From the NCBI GenBank assembly GCA_028284625.1, contig JANQRH010000013.1, positions 62,001 through 126,000 of the forward strand: 64,000 nucleotides of DNA, read 5' to 3'. The position numbers and the translations under genes were made by a program. The stretch's first letter is position 1; each line of letters opens with the position of its first letter. Shown here piece after piece: positions 44,566 to 51,725 of this stretch. This stretch comes from Afifellaceae bacterium (GTDB taxonomy: Bacteria; Pseudomonadota; Alphaproteobacteria; Rhizobiales; Afifellaceae). Under the pieces are notes generated by a model. It saw only the letters and a list, made by a program, of their open reading frames with translations. It had not been told where the DNA came from and made no database searches.

Positions 44566-45291
44566 TTACCGCAGACCCTCGCCGTAGCGGGCGCGTTGCA
44601 GCGATTCCTCCGTGATGTCGAGGACGGTGTGCATCGCCTTGCGCGCCGCCGTCGGATTGCGGTCGCGGACCGCCCTGAACACGGCCAGGTGCTTGTCCAG
44701 CGCAAACGGGCTGCCGACTTCAGGATGCGAGCTGACGTTGATGGATCCGCGCAGCGCCTCTTCGATGCACGCGCCGAGGCCGGAAAGAAGCGTGTTGCCG
44801 CTGGCTGCAAGCAGCAGGCGATGGAAAATCACATCCGCCTCGATCGTGGCGGGCGTATGCATGCCGTTGCCCTCCGCCATCGCCGTGACCGCCGCCTCCA
44901 GCCTGTCGATCATCGCCGGCGATGCGTTGACGGCGGCGAGTGCCGCCGTCTCCGGTTCCACGATGCGGCGCACGGCAAAAAGCTCGCGCAGGAACACGGG
45001 CCGCGAGACCACCTGCTGCCGCAGGCGCAGAATATCGGCGTCGAGGAAGTTCCAGTCGTGCTTCTCGCGCACGAACGTGCCGAGCTTTGGCCGCGAGCGC
45101 ACAAGCCCGCGCGCCCCGAGCATCTGCAGCGCCTCGCGCAGGCACGTGCGGCTGACGCCGAACTCGTTGAGCAGTGTGGCTTCGTTGGGCAGCGGCGTTG
45201 CAGGCGGGTATTCGCCGCTTAGGATGCGCAGCGTCAGCGTTTCCGCCACCATCGTCTTTCCACGCGCGACCGGCTTCACCGCTGTTGGCAT
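44566..45291 (-). CDS. GntR family regulator, FCD (FadR-like) subgroup
   Basis: About 241 residues from the ATG at 45291; the track start is a TTG 39 bases upstream. A winged helix-turn-helix fills the first 70 residues (LTLRILSGEYPPATPLPNEATLLNEFGVSRTCLREALQMLGARGLVRSRPKLGTFV). The FCD effector domain follows and has the helical pattern ELFAVRRIVEPETAALAAVNAS, DVIFHRLLLAASGNTLL and HPEVGSPFALDKHLAVFRAVRDRN with two of the metal His positions. Such proteins repress sugar-acid genes until their ligand binds. It is divergent from an SDR-ABC pair and near the dgo block, so control of galactonate-type genes is the likely role. Confidence 0.9.
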   Translation of the reverse strand: MPTAVKPVARGKTMVAETLTLRILSGEYPPATPLPNEATLLNEFGVSRTCLREALQMLGARGLVRSRPKLGTFVREKHDWNFLDADILRLRQQVVSRPVFLRELFAVRRIVEPETAALAAVNASPAMIDRLEAAVTAMAEGNGMHTPATIEADVIFHRLLLAASGNTLLSGLGACIEEALRGSINVSSHPEVGSPFALDKHLAVFRAVRDRNPTAARKAMHTVLDITEESLQRARYGEGLR

Positions 45292-45469
45292 GAGGGCCTG
45301 GCTCCGAAAGCTGGAGATATCATTCCACAATTTGGATCAAGTCATACGAGGATGCTGGCCTCTTCACAACGGCGGGGAGGCCGCCAGATCGCGGTTGCCA
45401 CGACGAATCGAGCTTTCTAGAACCGAGAGGCCGGCGTGCGGGATCCGAGCCCAAGGGCAGCAGTCATCA

Positions 45470-46240
45470 ATGAGTGAACCGAACGACGCCATCTATCCGA
45501 GCCTGCAAGGGCGCACGGTCTTCGTGTCGGGCGGGGCAAGCGGCATCGGCGAAGCGATGGTGCGCGCATTTGTCGGTCAAGGTGCGAAGGTGGGCTTCGT
45601 CGATATCCTCGAACAGGAAGGGACGGCGCTTGCCGAAGAGTTGACCGATTCCGGCGCAGAGGTGCGCTTCCTCACCGAGGACATCACCGATATCTCTGCT
45701 CTGCAGGATGCGATCCTGGGTGTCGGCGAGGTCTTCGGCACCATCACCGTGCTGGTCAACAACGCCGCCAACGACACGCGCCACGATTGGCAGAGCGAAA
45801 CCCCGCGGAGTTGGGACGACCGCATCGCGGTGAACCTGAAACATCAGTTCTTCGCTATCCAGGCTGTCGCGCCTGGCATGATCGAAGCAGGCGGCGGCTC
45901 CATCATCAATCTTGGCTCGATCTCGTGGCGACTGGGCATGGGCGGCATGCCCGCATACACGGCCTCAAAGGCGGGTATTGAAGCGCTGACGCGCTCATAT
46001 GCGCGCGACCTTGGCAAGCACCGTATTCGCGTCAACGCGGTTCTACCGGGCTGGGTGATGACACAGCGGCAGCTCGATCTTTGGGTCGACGAGAACACCG
46101 AACGCGTGCTTGCCGAACGGCAGTGCCTACCTGATAAACTCAAGCCGGACGACATTGCGCGTCTGGTCCTGTTCCTTGCTTCAGATGAGAGCGCCATGTG
46201 CACCTCGCAGAACTTCATCGTCGACGGCGGGTGGGTGTAA
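45470..46240 (+). CDS. SDR family oxidoreductase, sugar dehydrogenase-like
   Basis: 256 residues from the ATG at 45470; upstream codons of the 542-codon track ORF are antisense to the GntR gene. Cofactor loop is VSGGASGIGEAMVRAF with an acidic FVDI at the second strand, which suggests NAD. VNNAAND, Ser in NLGSISWRLG and YTASKAG give the catalytic set, and the end is MCTSQNFIVDGGWV. This SDR subgroup contains galactose, arabinose and fucose 1-dehydrogenases, so it may provide the missing first oxidation step for the 34-39 kb block. The stop overlaps the ATG of the ABC ATPase by one base. Sugar specificity is inferred from location. Confidence 0.87.
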   Translation: MSEPNDAIYPSLQGRTVFVSGGASGIGEAMVRAFVGQGAKVGFVDILEQEGTALAEELTDSGAEVRFLTEDITDISALQDAILGVGEVFGTITVLVNNAANDTRHDWQSETPRSWDDRIAVNLKHQFFAIQAVAPGMIEAGGGSIINLGSISWRLGMGGMPAYTASKAGIEALTRSYARDLGKHRIRVNAVLPGWVMTQRQLDLWVDENTERVLAERQCLPDKLKPDDIARLVLFLASDESAMCTSQNFIVDGGWV

Positions 46241-47025
46241 TGGTGGCGGCACAAGCGCTTGATACGACGAGCGAAACGGCCGCAGCGCCGGTCCTGGAGC
46301 TCAAGGGAATCTCCAAGAATTTCGGCGCTATCCAGGCGCTGCAGGACGTCTCGCTCACTATGGGCCGGGCGGAAGTCGTCGGCCTGATGGGGGACAACGG
46401 CGCCGGCAAGTCGACGCTGGTCAAGATCATTGCCGGCAATTTCGCGCCGTCGGCCGGGACAATGGTCATCGACGGCGAGGAAGTTCACTTCCACAAACCG
46501 ATCGAGGCACGCGAGCACGGCGTTGAGATCGTCTACCAGGACCTGGCGCTCTGCGACAACCTCAGCGCCGCCGCCAACGTCTTTCTCTCCCGCGAGATTC
46601 GCAAGGGCATCGGTCCGTTCAGAGTGCTCGATTATTCCACGATGTACAAGCGTGCCGCCGAGCTCTTCATGGAGCTGAAATCGGAGACGCGGCCGCGCGA
46701 TCTCGTCAAGCAGATGTCGGGCGGTCAGCGCCAGGCCGTGGCGATTGCCCGCACGCGGCTCTCCGATCCGAAGATCGTGCTGATGGACGAGCCGACCGCC
46801 GCCATCAGCGTGCGTCAGGTCGCCGAGGTGCTTAACCTCATCCGCCACATGCGCGATCAGGGCGACGCGGTGATCCTCATCTCGCATCGTATGCCCGATG
46901 TGTTCGCCGTGGCGGACCGCATCGTCGTACTGAGGCGCGGCCGCAAGGTCGCCGACAAGTCGATCACCGAATCCTCGCCGGAGGAGGTGACCGGCCTGAT
47001 AACTGGCGCGATCGAGACGGCCTAG
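46240..47025 (+). CDS. Sugar ABC transporter ATP-binding protein, single-domain FrcA-like (orphan)
   Basis: 261 residues from the ATG at 46240 (TAATG overlap with the SDR stop). Walker A is MGDNGAGKSTLVKIIAG, the signature MSGGQRQAVAIART and Walker B IVLMDEPTAAISV, with a switch His in ILISHRMPDV. Sequence and length fit the one-domain FrcA group, not the double RbsA/XylG type. It should energise a carbohydrate permease such as FrcC, with a periplasmic binding protein. Neither is adjacent or elsewhere in the window. It may be shared with a carrier encoded elsewhere, or its partners may have been lost or moved. Confidence 0.9.
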   Translation: MVAAQALDTTSETAAAPVLELKGISKNFGAIQALQDVSLTMGRAEVVGLMGDNGAGKSTLVKIIAGNFAPSAGTMVIDGEEVHFHKPIEAREHGVEIVYQDLALCDNLSAAANVFLSREIRKGIGPFRVLDYSTMYKRAAELFMELKSETRPRDLVKQMSGGQRQAVAIARTRLSDPKIVLMDEPTAAISVRQVAEVLNLIRHMRDQGDAVILISHRMPDVFAVADRIVVLRRGRKVADKSITESSPEEVTGLITGAIETA

Positions 47026-47081
47026 CGCGCGGCCCGACACGACCGGGAGGGCCCGCAGGCAGAAAGCTTGGGAGGCCCGTC

Positions 47082-47576
47082 ATGTCCAGCGAGACGTTCC
47101 GCTTCGACGAAGAGTGGATCATTCCGAACGCGACGCCGTCGGAGGTCTACGAAGTCATCGCCAACGGGGAGCTTCTGCCGCAATGGTGGAAGGGCGTCTA
47201 TCTTGAGGCAGAACCGTTTGAGCCTGGTGCGGAGCCACGCGTCGGCGCCAAGCTTCGCGCCAAGGCGCGCGGCTTCCTGCCCTACCGATTGAACTTCGTG
47301 CTTGAGACCGTCGAGCTGGTGCCCGACCAGCTCGTCGCGGTGAAGGTGATCGGCGACTTTGACGGGCGCTGGCGCGCGACGCTCTCACCAAGAGACGGCG
47401 GCACCCACGTCAATCTGATCTGGGAGACGACGCTGAAACGACCGTGGATGCGCCGCCTGGCGCCAATACTGCGCCCGGTCTTTGCCTGGAACCATTACTG
47501 GACAACGCCGCGCGGCGAGGCTGGGTTGAAAGCCTATCTGGAGGAACGCCGCCGGTCTCACTCCTCGATGGAGTAG
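47082..47576 (+). CDS. SRPBCC (START-like) family protein
   Basis: 164 residues: ETFRFDEEWIIPNATPSEVYEVIANGELLPQWWKGVYLEAEPFEPGAEPRVGAKLRAKARGFLPYRLNFVLETVELVPDQLVAVKVIGDFDGRWRATLSPRDGGTHVNLIWETTLKRPWMRRL. The helix-grip fold with a hydrophobic cavity is inferred from the pattern of a Trp-Trp loop and alternating strands, as in polyketide cyclase or ligand-transfer proteins. No catalytic set is evident. The ATG has GGGAGG 8 bases ahead. The last 19 bases overlap the 3' end of the convergent iolE gene. Function unknown. Confidence 0.85.
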   Translation: MSSETFRFDEEWIIPNATPSEVYEVIANGELLPQWWKGVYLEAEPFEPGAEPRVGAKLRAKARGFLPYRLNFVLETVELVPDQLVAVKVIGDFDGRWRATLSPRDGGTHVNLIWETTLKRPWMRRLAPILRPVFAWNHYWTTPRGEAGLKAYLEERRRSHSSME

Positions 47577-48457
47577 CCCGCCTCGCCAAGCGCTTCCACC
47601 AGCGCGTCGTGGCCGATCTTGGCGTATTCCAGCGGATTGGCCTTGGCCGGATCCTGCTCCGCCTCCACGACGAACCAGCCCTCATAGCCGATCTCCGCGC
47701 AAAGCGCCGCGACCGCCTTGAAGTCGATCATGCCGTCGCCGGGCACCGTGAACACGCCGGCGAGCACCGCATCGAGGAACGATTGGTGCTCGCGGTCAAT
47801 GCTCTTCAGAACATCCTCACGAACGTCCTTCGTGTGCACGTGATTGACCCGCGCGCCGTAGCGCTTCGCCATCCGGAGACCGTCGCCGCCCGCAAAGGCG
47901 ATATGGCCGGTGTCGAACAACAGCCCCACCGCTTCGCCTGAAAAATTCATCAGTCGGTCGACGTCGTCCTCCGTCTCCACCGCCGTTCCCATGTGATGAT
48001 GGAAGGAAAGCGGCACGCCTTCTTCATGACAATGCTCCGCGAAGGCGGTGAGCTTGCGGCCGTAGGCGCGCATCTGTTCGTCGTCGAGCCGCGGGCGTTG
48101 GGCGAGTGGCACTTCGCGCCGGTTCTGGATCGTGCCTGTCGTCTCGCCGTAGACAAAGACGGCCGCATCATTCTCGCGGAACAGTTCAAGCTGAGCCGCG
48201 GCGCGGTCCTTTTCTTGAGCGAGATCGTTCTCCAGCATCCGGCCGGAATACCAGCCGGAGACGAGCTTGATGTCATGTTCCGCAAGCACGGCCTTCAGTT
48301 CGGCCGGATTGGTCGGGAACTTGCCTCCGGTCTCCGTGCCTGAGAATCCGGCTTCGCGGCTTTCTTTCAGGCAGGTCTCCAGCGGCGTATCGCCGCCAAG
48401 CTCCGGCAGGTCGTCATTCGACCAGGCGATGGGCGCAACGCCCAGACGTGCTTTCAT
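47558..48457 (-). CDS. iolE: myo-Inosose-2 dehydratase
   Basis: 299 residues, full IolE length. Key strings are GVAPIAWSNDDLPELGGDTPLETCLKESREAGFSGTETGGKFP at the N terminus, the metal ligands in FHHHMGTAVETEDDVDRLM, LLFDTGHIAFAGGD, VNHVHTKDVR and the late GWFVVEAEQDPAKANPLEYA. The enzyme dehydrates scyllo-inosose, the IolG product, to the trione substrate of IolD. It lies 21 bases downstream of iolD on the same strand, so the two form an operon iolD-iolE. These genes are 23 kb away from iolG-iolCB. Confidence 0.95.
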   Translation of the reverse strand: MKARLGVAPIAWSNDDLPELGGDTPLETCLKESREAGFSGTETGGKFPTNPAELKAVLAEHDIKLVSGWYSGRMLENDLAQEKDRAAAQLELFRENDAAVFVYGETTGTIQNRREVPLAQRPRLDDEQMRAYGRKLTAFAEHCHEEGVPLSFHHHMGTAVETEDDVDRLMNFSGEAVGLLFDTGHIAFAGGDGLRMAKRYGARVNHVHTKDVREDVLKSIDREHQSFLDAVLAGVFTVPGDGMIDFKAVAALCAEIGYEGWFVVEAEQDPAKANPLEYAKIGHDALVEALGEAGYSIEE

Positions 48458-48478
48458 GTCTTCCCCCAGGGGCCTTTA

Positions 48479-50320
48479 CTAAACGCCGACGCGCTGCTTC
48501 TTGCGGCCATCGGAATGGTCGGCGCGCGCCTTGTTGACCGCATCGCGCTCGCTCACCTCCGGCACGCCGACATCCCACCAGGCGTCGCCCGGCGTCCAGG
48601 TATAGGCGTCGGATTTCACGACAAGAACGGTCGTGCGGTCATTGCCCTTGGCCCAGCGGAACGCGTCTTCCAGATCGGTGAGGCTTTCCACCTTGCGTGA
48701 ATAGGCGCCCATGGAGGCCGCATGCGCGGCGAAATCCACGTCGACCTTGTTGACGATCTTGCAATCCTCGATCTGGTTGTTGAACGACGGCACGCCCTTG
48801 AAATTCTGCAGCCGGTTGATGACGGCGAACCCGCCATTGTCGCAGACGACGACGATCAGCTTATGGCCGGTCAAGACCGTCGAATAGATGTCGGAGTTCA
48901 TCATCAGGTAGGAGCCGTCGCCGACAAAGACGATCACGTCGCGGCCTTCATCCGCCATCTTGGCGCCCCAGCCACCGGCGATCTCGTAGCCCATGCAGGA
49001 GAAGCCGAACTCGCAGTCGAACGTGCCCGGCGTCTTGATCTGCCAGTTCTTGCAGAGCTCGCCCGGGAAGCCGCCGGCCGCTGTCAGCGCGAGGTCGGTG
49101 GCGTCGGCGGCGCGGTTCACCGCACCCACGACCTGCGCGTAGCTCGGTACGTCCGTGTTGGTCGGCTTGGTCGCCGCCGCCACCATGTCGTTCCATTGCG
49201 CGTATTCAGCTTGCGCGCGCAGCATCCACGATTCTTCCGCCGACCAGTCGCCGAGCGCGGCGGAGAGCTCCGCGAGACCTTCGCGCGCATCGGCGACTAC
49301 GGAGAGCGAGCGATGCTTGGTGGCGTCGAAGCGCGCAGCGTTGATGGCGACGAAGCGTGCCTCCGGCGAGAACACAGACCACGAGCCGGTAGTGAAATCC
49401 TGCAGCCGCGTGCCGACTGCGACCACCACATCGGCCTCGCCCGCGAGCGCGTTTGCGGAGGCCGCCCCGATCACCCCGATCGGCCCGGCATTTTGCGGAT
49501 GGTCGTGGACGATTGCGCCGCGCCCGGCGATCGTCTCCGTGACCGGAACGCCGTGTGTCCTGGCGAACTCCGTCAGCGCCTCTTCGGCGGCCGAATAGCG
49601 CACGCCACCGCCGGCGATCAGAACCGGTTTCTCCGCCGATTTGAGCAGCTCGGCAGCACGCGCGATCTCGCCGCTGTCCGGCCGCGGCCGGCGGATATGA
49701 TGGACGCGCGGCTCAAAGAACGCCTCCGGATAATCAAAGGCGATTTCCTGCGTGTCCTGGCAAAGACCGATGAAGGCCGGACCGCAATCGGCCGGGTCGA
49801 GCATGCACGCCACCGCCTGCGGCAGCGAGGAGATGATCTGCTCCGGATGCGTGATGCGATCCCAGTAGCGCGTCACCGCACGGAAGGCGTCGTTCACCGT
49901 GGTGGTAGGATTGTTGTAGTGCTCCACCTGCTGCAGCACCGGGTCGGGCCGGCGATTGGCGAAGACGTCGCCGGAGATGATCAGGATCGGCAGACGGTTG
50001 GCCATGGCCACACCCGCCGCCGTCACCATGTTGGCGGCACCCGGGCCGATGGAGCTGGTGGCCACCATGATCTGCCGCCGGCGCTTGGCCTTGGCGAAAC
50101 CGATAGCTGCCAGCGCCATGGATTGCTCGTTCTGGCCACGCCATGTGGGAAGGTCGTCCTGAACCGCCTCGAGCGCCTCCGAAAGGCAGGTGACGTTGCC
50201 GTGGCCGAAGATGGCGAAGACGCCCGGAAAGAGCGGCACAATCTTGCCGTCGATCTCAGTCTTCTGGTTGACGAGGTAGCGCACCAGGGCCTGCGCCATT
50301 GTCAGCCGGATGGTTGTCAT
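48479..50320 (-). CDS. iolD: 3D-(3,5/4)-trihydroxycyclohexane-1,2-dione acylhydrolase
   Basis: 613 residues of the thiamine-diphosphate enzyme family. The N-terminal part has RLTMAQALVRYLVNQ and FGHGNVTCLSEAL with the catalytic-type Glu region EQSMALAAIGFAKA, and the C-terminal cofactor motif is VGDGSYLMMNSDIYSTVLTGHKLIVVVCDNGGFAVI. Additional IolD strings are GCEFGFSCMGYEIAGGWGAKM-like DCEFGFSCMGYEIAGGWGAKM. It opens the inositol ring to 5-deoxy-glucuronate, the substrate of IolB. Start ATG at 50320 has a GGGAGGAGAGG site. The double-hairpin repeat copy 2 lies just upstream in the promoter region. Confidence 0.96.
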   Translation of the reverse strand: MTTIRLTMAQALVRYLVNQKTEIDGKIVPLFPGVFAIFGHGNVTCLSEALEAVQDDLPTWRGQNEQSMALAAIGFAKAKRRRQIMVATSSIGPGAANMVTAAGVAMANRLPILIISGDVFANRRPDPVLQQVEHYNNPTTTVNDAFRAVTRYWDRITHPEQIISSLPQAVACMLDPADCGPAFIGLCQDTQEIAFDYPEAFFEPRVHHIRRPRPDSGEIARAAELLKSAEKPVLIAGGGVRYSAAEEALTEFARTHGVPVTETIAGRGAIVHDHPQNAGPIGVIGAASANALAGEADVVVAVGTRLQDFTTGSWSVFSPEARFVAINAARFDATKHRSLSVVADAREGLAELSAALGDWSAEESWMLRAQAEYAQWNDMVAAATKPTNTDVPSYAQVVGAVNRAADATDLALTAAGGFPGELCKNWQIKTPGTFDCEFGFSCMGYEIAGGWGAKMADEGRDVIVFVGDGSYLMMNSDIYSTVLTGHKLIVVVCDNGGFAVINRLQNFKGVPSFNNQIEDCKIVNKVDVDFAAHAASMGAYSRKVESLTDLEDAFRWAKGNDRTTVLVVKSDAYTWTPGDAWWDVGVPEVSERDAVNKARADHSDGRKKQRVGV

Positions 50321-50352
50321 CCTCTCCTCCCGCGATCCGATTTTTGTTCGTT

Positions 50353-50517
50353 CTAGTGCCCCGAATCTGAAGTTCGGGGGAGCCGCAGCATGCTCAGAAC
50401 GAACTTCAGATTCGAAAAGGACACTAGGTCAATTTCTTATTCTAGTGTGGTTTTGGATTTGAAGCTCCTGAAGGCCCCCCTGCAAAAAGAGCAGGAGCTT
50501 CAAATCCACCACACTAG
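50353..50517. repeat. Double-hairpin intergenic element, copy 2
   Basis: Same two-hairpin layout as copy 1. Outer ends are CTAGTGCCC and GGACACTAG; inner arms are GAATCTGAAGTTCG and CGAACTTCAGATTC. The second hairpin has arms GGATTTGAAGCTCC and GGAGCTTCAAATCC bounded by CTAGTGTGG and CCACACTAG. Both arms change together relative to copy 1, which keeps base pairing. It lies in the gap between the divergent iolD and Gfo/Idh/MocA genes. Confidence 0.85.
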
Positions 50518-50593
50518 CCAAACCCGCCGCGTTTCGCGAGATGGTTCCCGGCCAAACTTCTGCTATGGCGTGCGGCGACGGGAGAGGGCGCAA

Positions 50594-51715
50594 ATGGGCG
50601 TGAAACGGCTCGGCATCGGTCTGGTGGGAAGTGGCTTCATGGGCCGCTCGCACGCCTTTGCCTTCAATGCGGTGGGCCAGGTCTTCGACCTACCGTTCCG
50701 GCCGGCGCTTGCTGTGCTCGCCGATCGCGACGAAGCGATTGCGGCGGAGGCCGCCGGCGCCCTCGGCTTTGAGCGCGCGGTCGGCGATTGGCGGCGGTTG
50801 GTCGACGATGCAAGCGTCGATCTCGTGGCGATCGCCGCGCCCAACAGATTCCACAAACCGATCGCGCTGGCGGCGTTTGAGGCGGGCAAGCACGTCTATT
50901 GCGAGAAGCCGCTCGCCACGTCGCTCGCAGATGCGCGCGCCATGGTCGAGGCTGCCGAGCGTTCCGGCCGCGTCGGCCTGGTCGGCTTCAACTATCTGAA
51001 GAACCCGATCATCGCGCTTGCCCGAGAGATGATCGAAGCAGGCGAGATCGGCGCACTTGTCGCCTTCCGCGGCATCCACGCGGAAGATTACATGATAGAT
51101 CCCGACGCGCCGCACAGCTTCCGCACCGAGCCGGAGGGCGGCGGCGTCCTCATGGATCTCGGCAGCCACATCGTATCGCTCGCCCGCCATCTGGTCGGTC
51201 CGATCGAGGAGGTGTCGGCGATGGCGGCAACGGTGCACGAAAGCCGTCCAGCCGATGGCGCACGCCGGACCGTGCCGGTTGAGGACCACGGACATCTCGT
51301 CGCGCGCTTTCAGAACGGCGCGCTCGGTGCGCTGAGCGCCAACTGGCTGGCGCCGGGGCGGAAGATGCAGCTTGAATTTGAGCTCACCGGCACGCGCGGC
51401 ACGATCGCCTTCACCCAGGAGCGCTTCAACGAACTGCGCGTCTACGCTGCCGGAGACCCGCCCGGCCGTGGCGGCTTCAAGACGATCGTCGCCGGCCCCG
51501 ATACGCCGCCTTACGGCCGCTTCTGCCCGGCGCCGGGCCACCAGCTCGGCTTCAACGACCTGAAGACCATCGAGGTCGCGCATCTCATCGCCGCCATCGC
51601 CGGCGAGGAAGCGCCGAGCCCCGACTTCCGAGAGGGCTACGAGGTCCAGCGTACGGTGACCGCCGCCCTGCGCTCAGCCAAGGAGCGGAACTGGGTGCGT
51701 GTCGACGGCGTGTGA
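50594..51715 (+). CDS. Gfo/Idh/MocA family oxidoreductase next to iolD
   Basis: 373 residues from the ATG at 50594 (GGAGAGGG ahead). The track ORF begins 204 bases earlier inside the repeat element and is not credible there. Cofactor loop is GLVGSGFMGRSHAFAF, catalytic Lys motif CEKPLATSLADA, followed by GFNYLKNPI and a MDLGSHIVSLARHL motif with the candidate His. This subgroup includes scyllo- and other inositol dehydrogenases. Its divergent position beside iolD-iolE suggests oxidation of another inositol isomer or inositol derivative. The C-terminal pattern GHQLGFNDLKTIEVAHLIAAI is typical of sugar and inositol dehydrogenases. Substrate inferred from context only. Confidence 0.88.
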   Translation: MGVKRLGIGLVGSGFMGRSHAFAFNAVGQVFDLPFRPALAVLADRDEAIAAEAAGALGFERAVGDWRRLVDDASVDLVAIAAPNRFHKPIALAAFEAGKHVYCEKPLATSLADARAMVEAAERSGRVGLVGFNYLKNPIIALAREMIEAGEIGALVAFRGIHAEDYMIDPDAPHSFRTEPEGGGVLMDLGSHIVSLARHLVGPIEEVSAMAATVHESRPADGARRTVPVEDHGHLVARFQNGALGALSANWLAPGRKMQLEFELTGTRGTIAFTQERFNELRVYAAGDPPGRGGFKTIVAGPDTPPYGRFCPAPGHQLGFNDLKTIEVAHLIAAIAGEEAPSPDFREGYEVQRTVTAALRSAKERNWVRVDGV

Positions 51716-51725
51716 CGCCCGTTCG

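Noticed and set aside
44612-45469. N-terminal 286 codons of the 542-codon ORF that ends with the SDR
   Set aside because: This part is antisense to the GntR regulator and lacks SDR features; the SDR begins at 45470.
48722-50356. 544-codon plus-strand ORF opposite iolD
   Set aside because: Composition (Arg, His, Asp-rich) and lack of motifs mark it as an antisense shadow of iolD.
50390-50593. N-terminal extension of the Gfo/Idh/MocA ORF
   Set aside because: These codons translate the double-hairpin repeat; the family N terminus and a ribosome site are at 50594.
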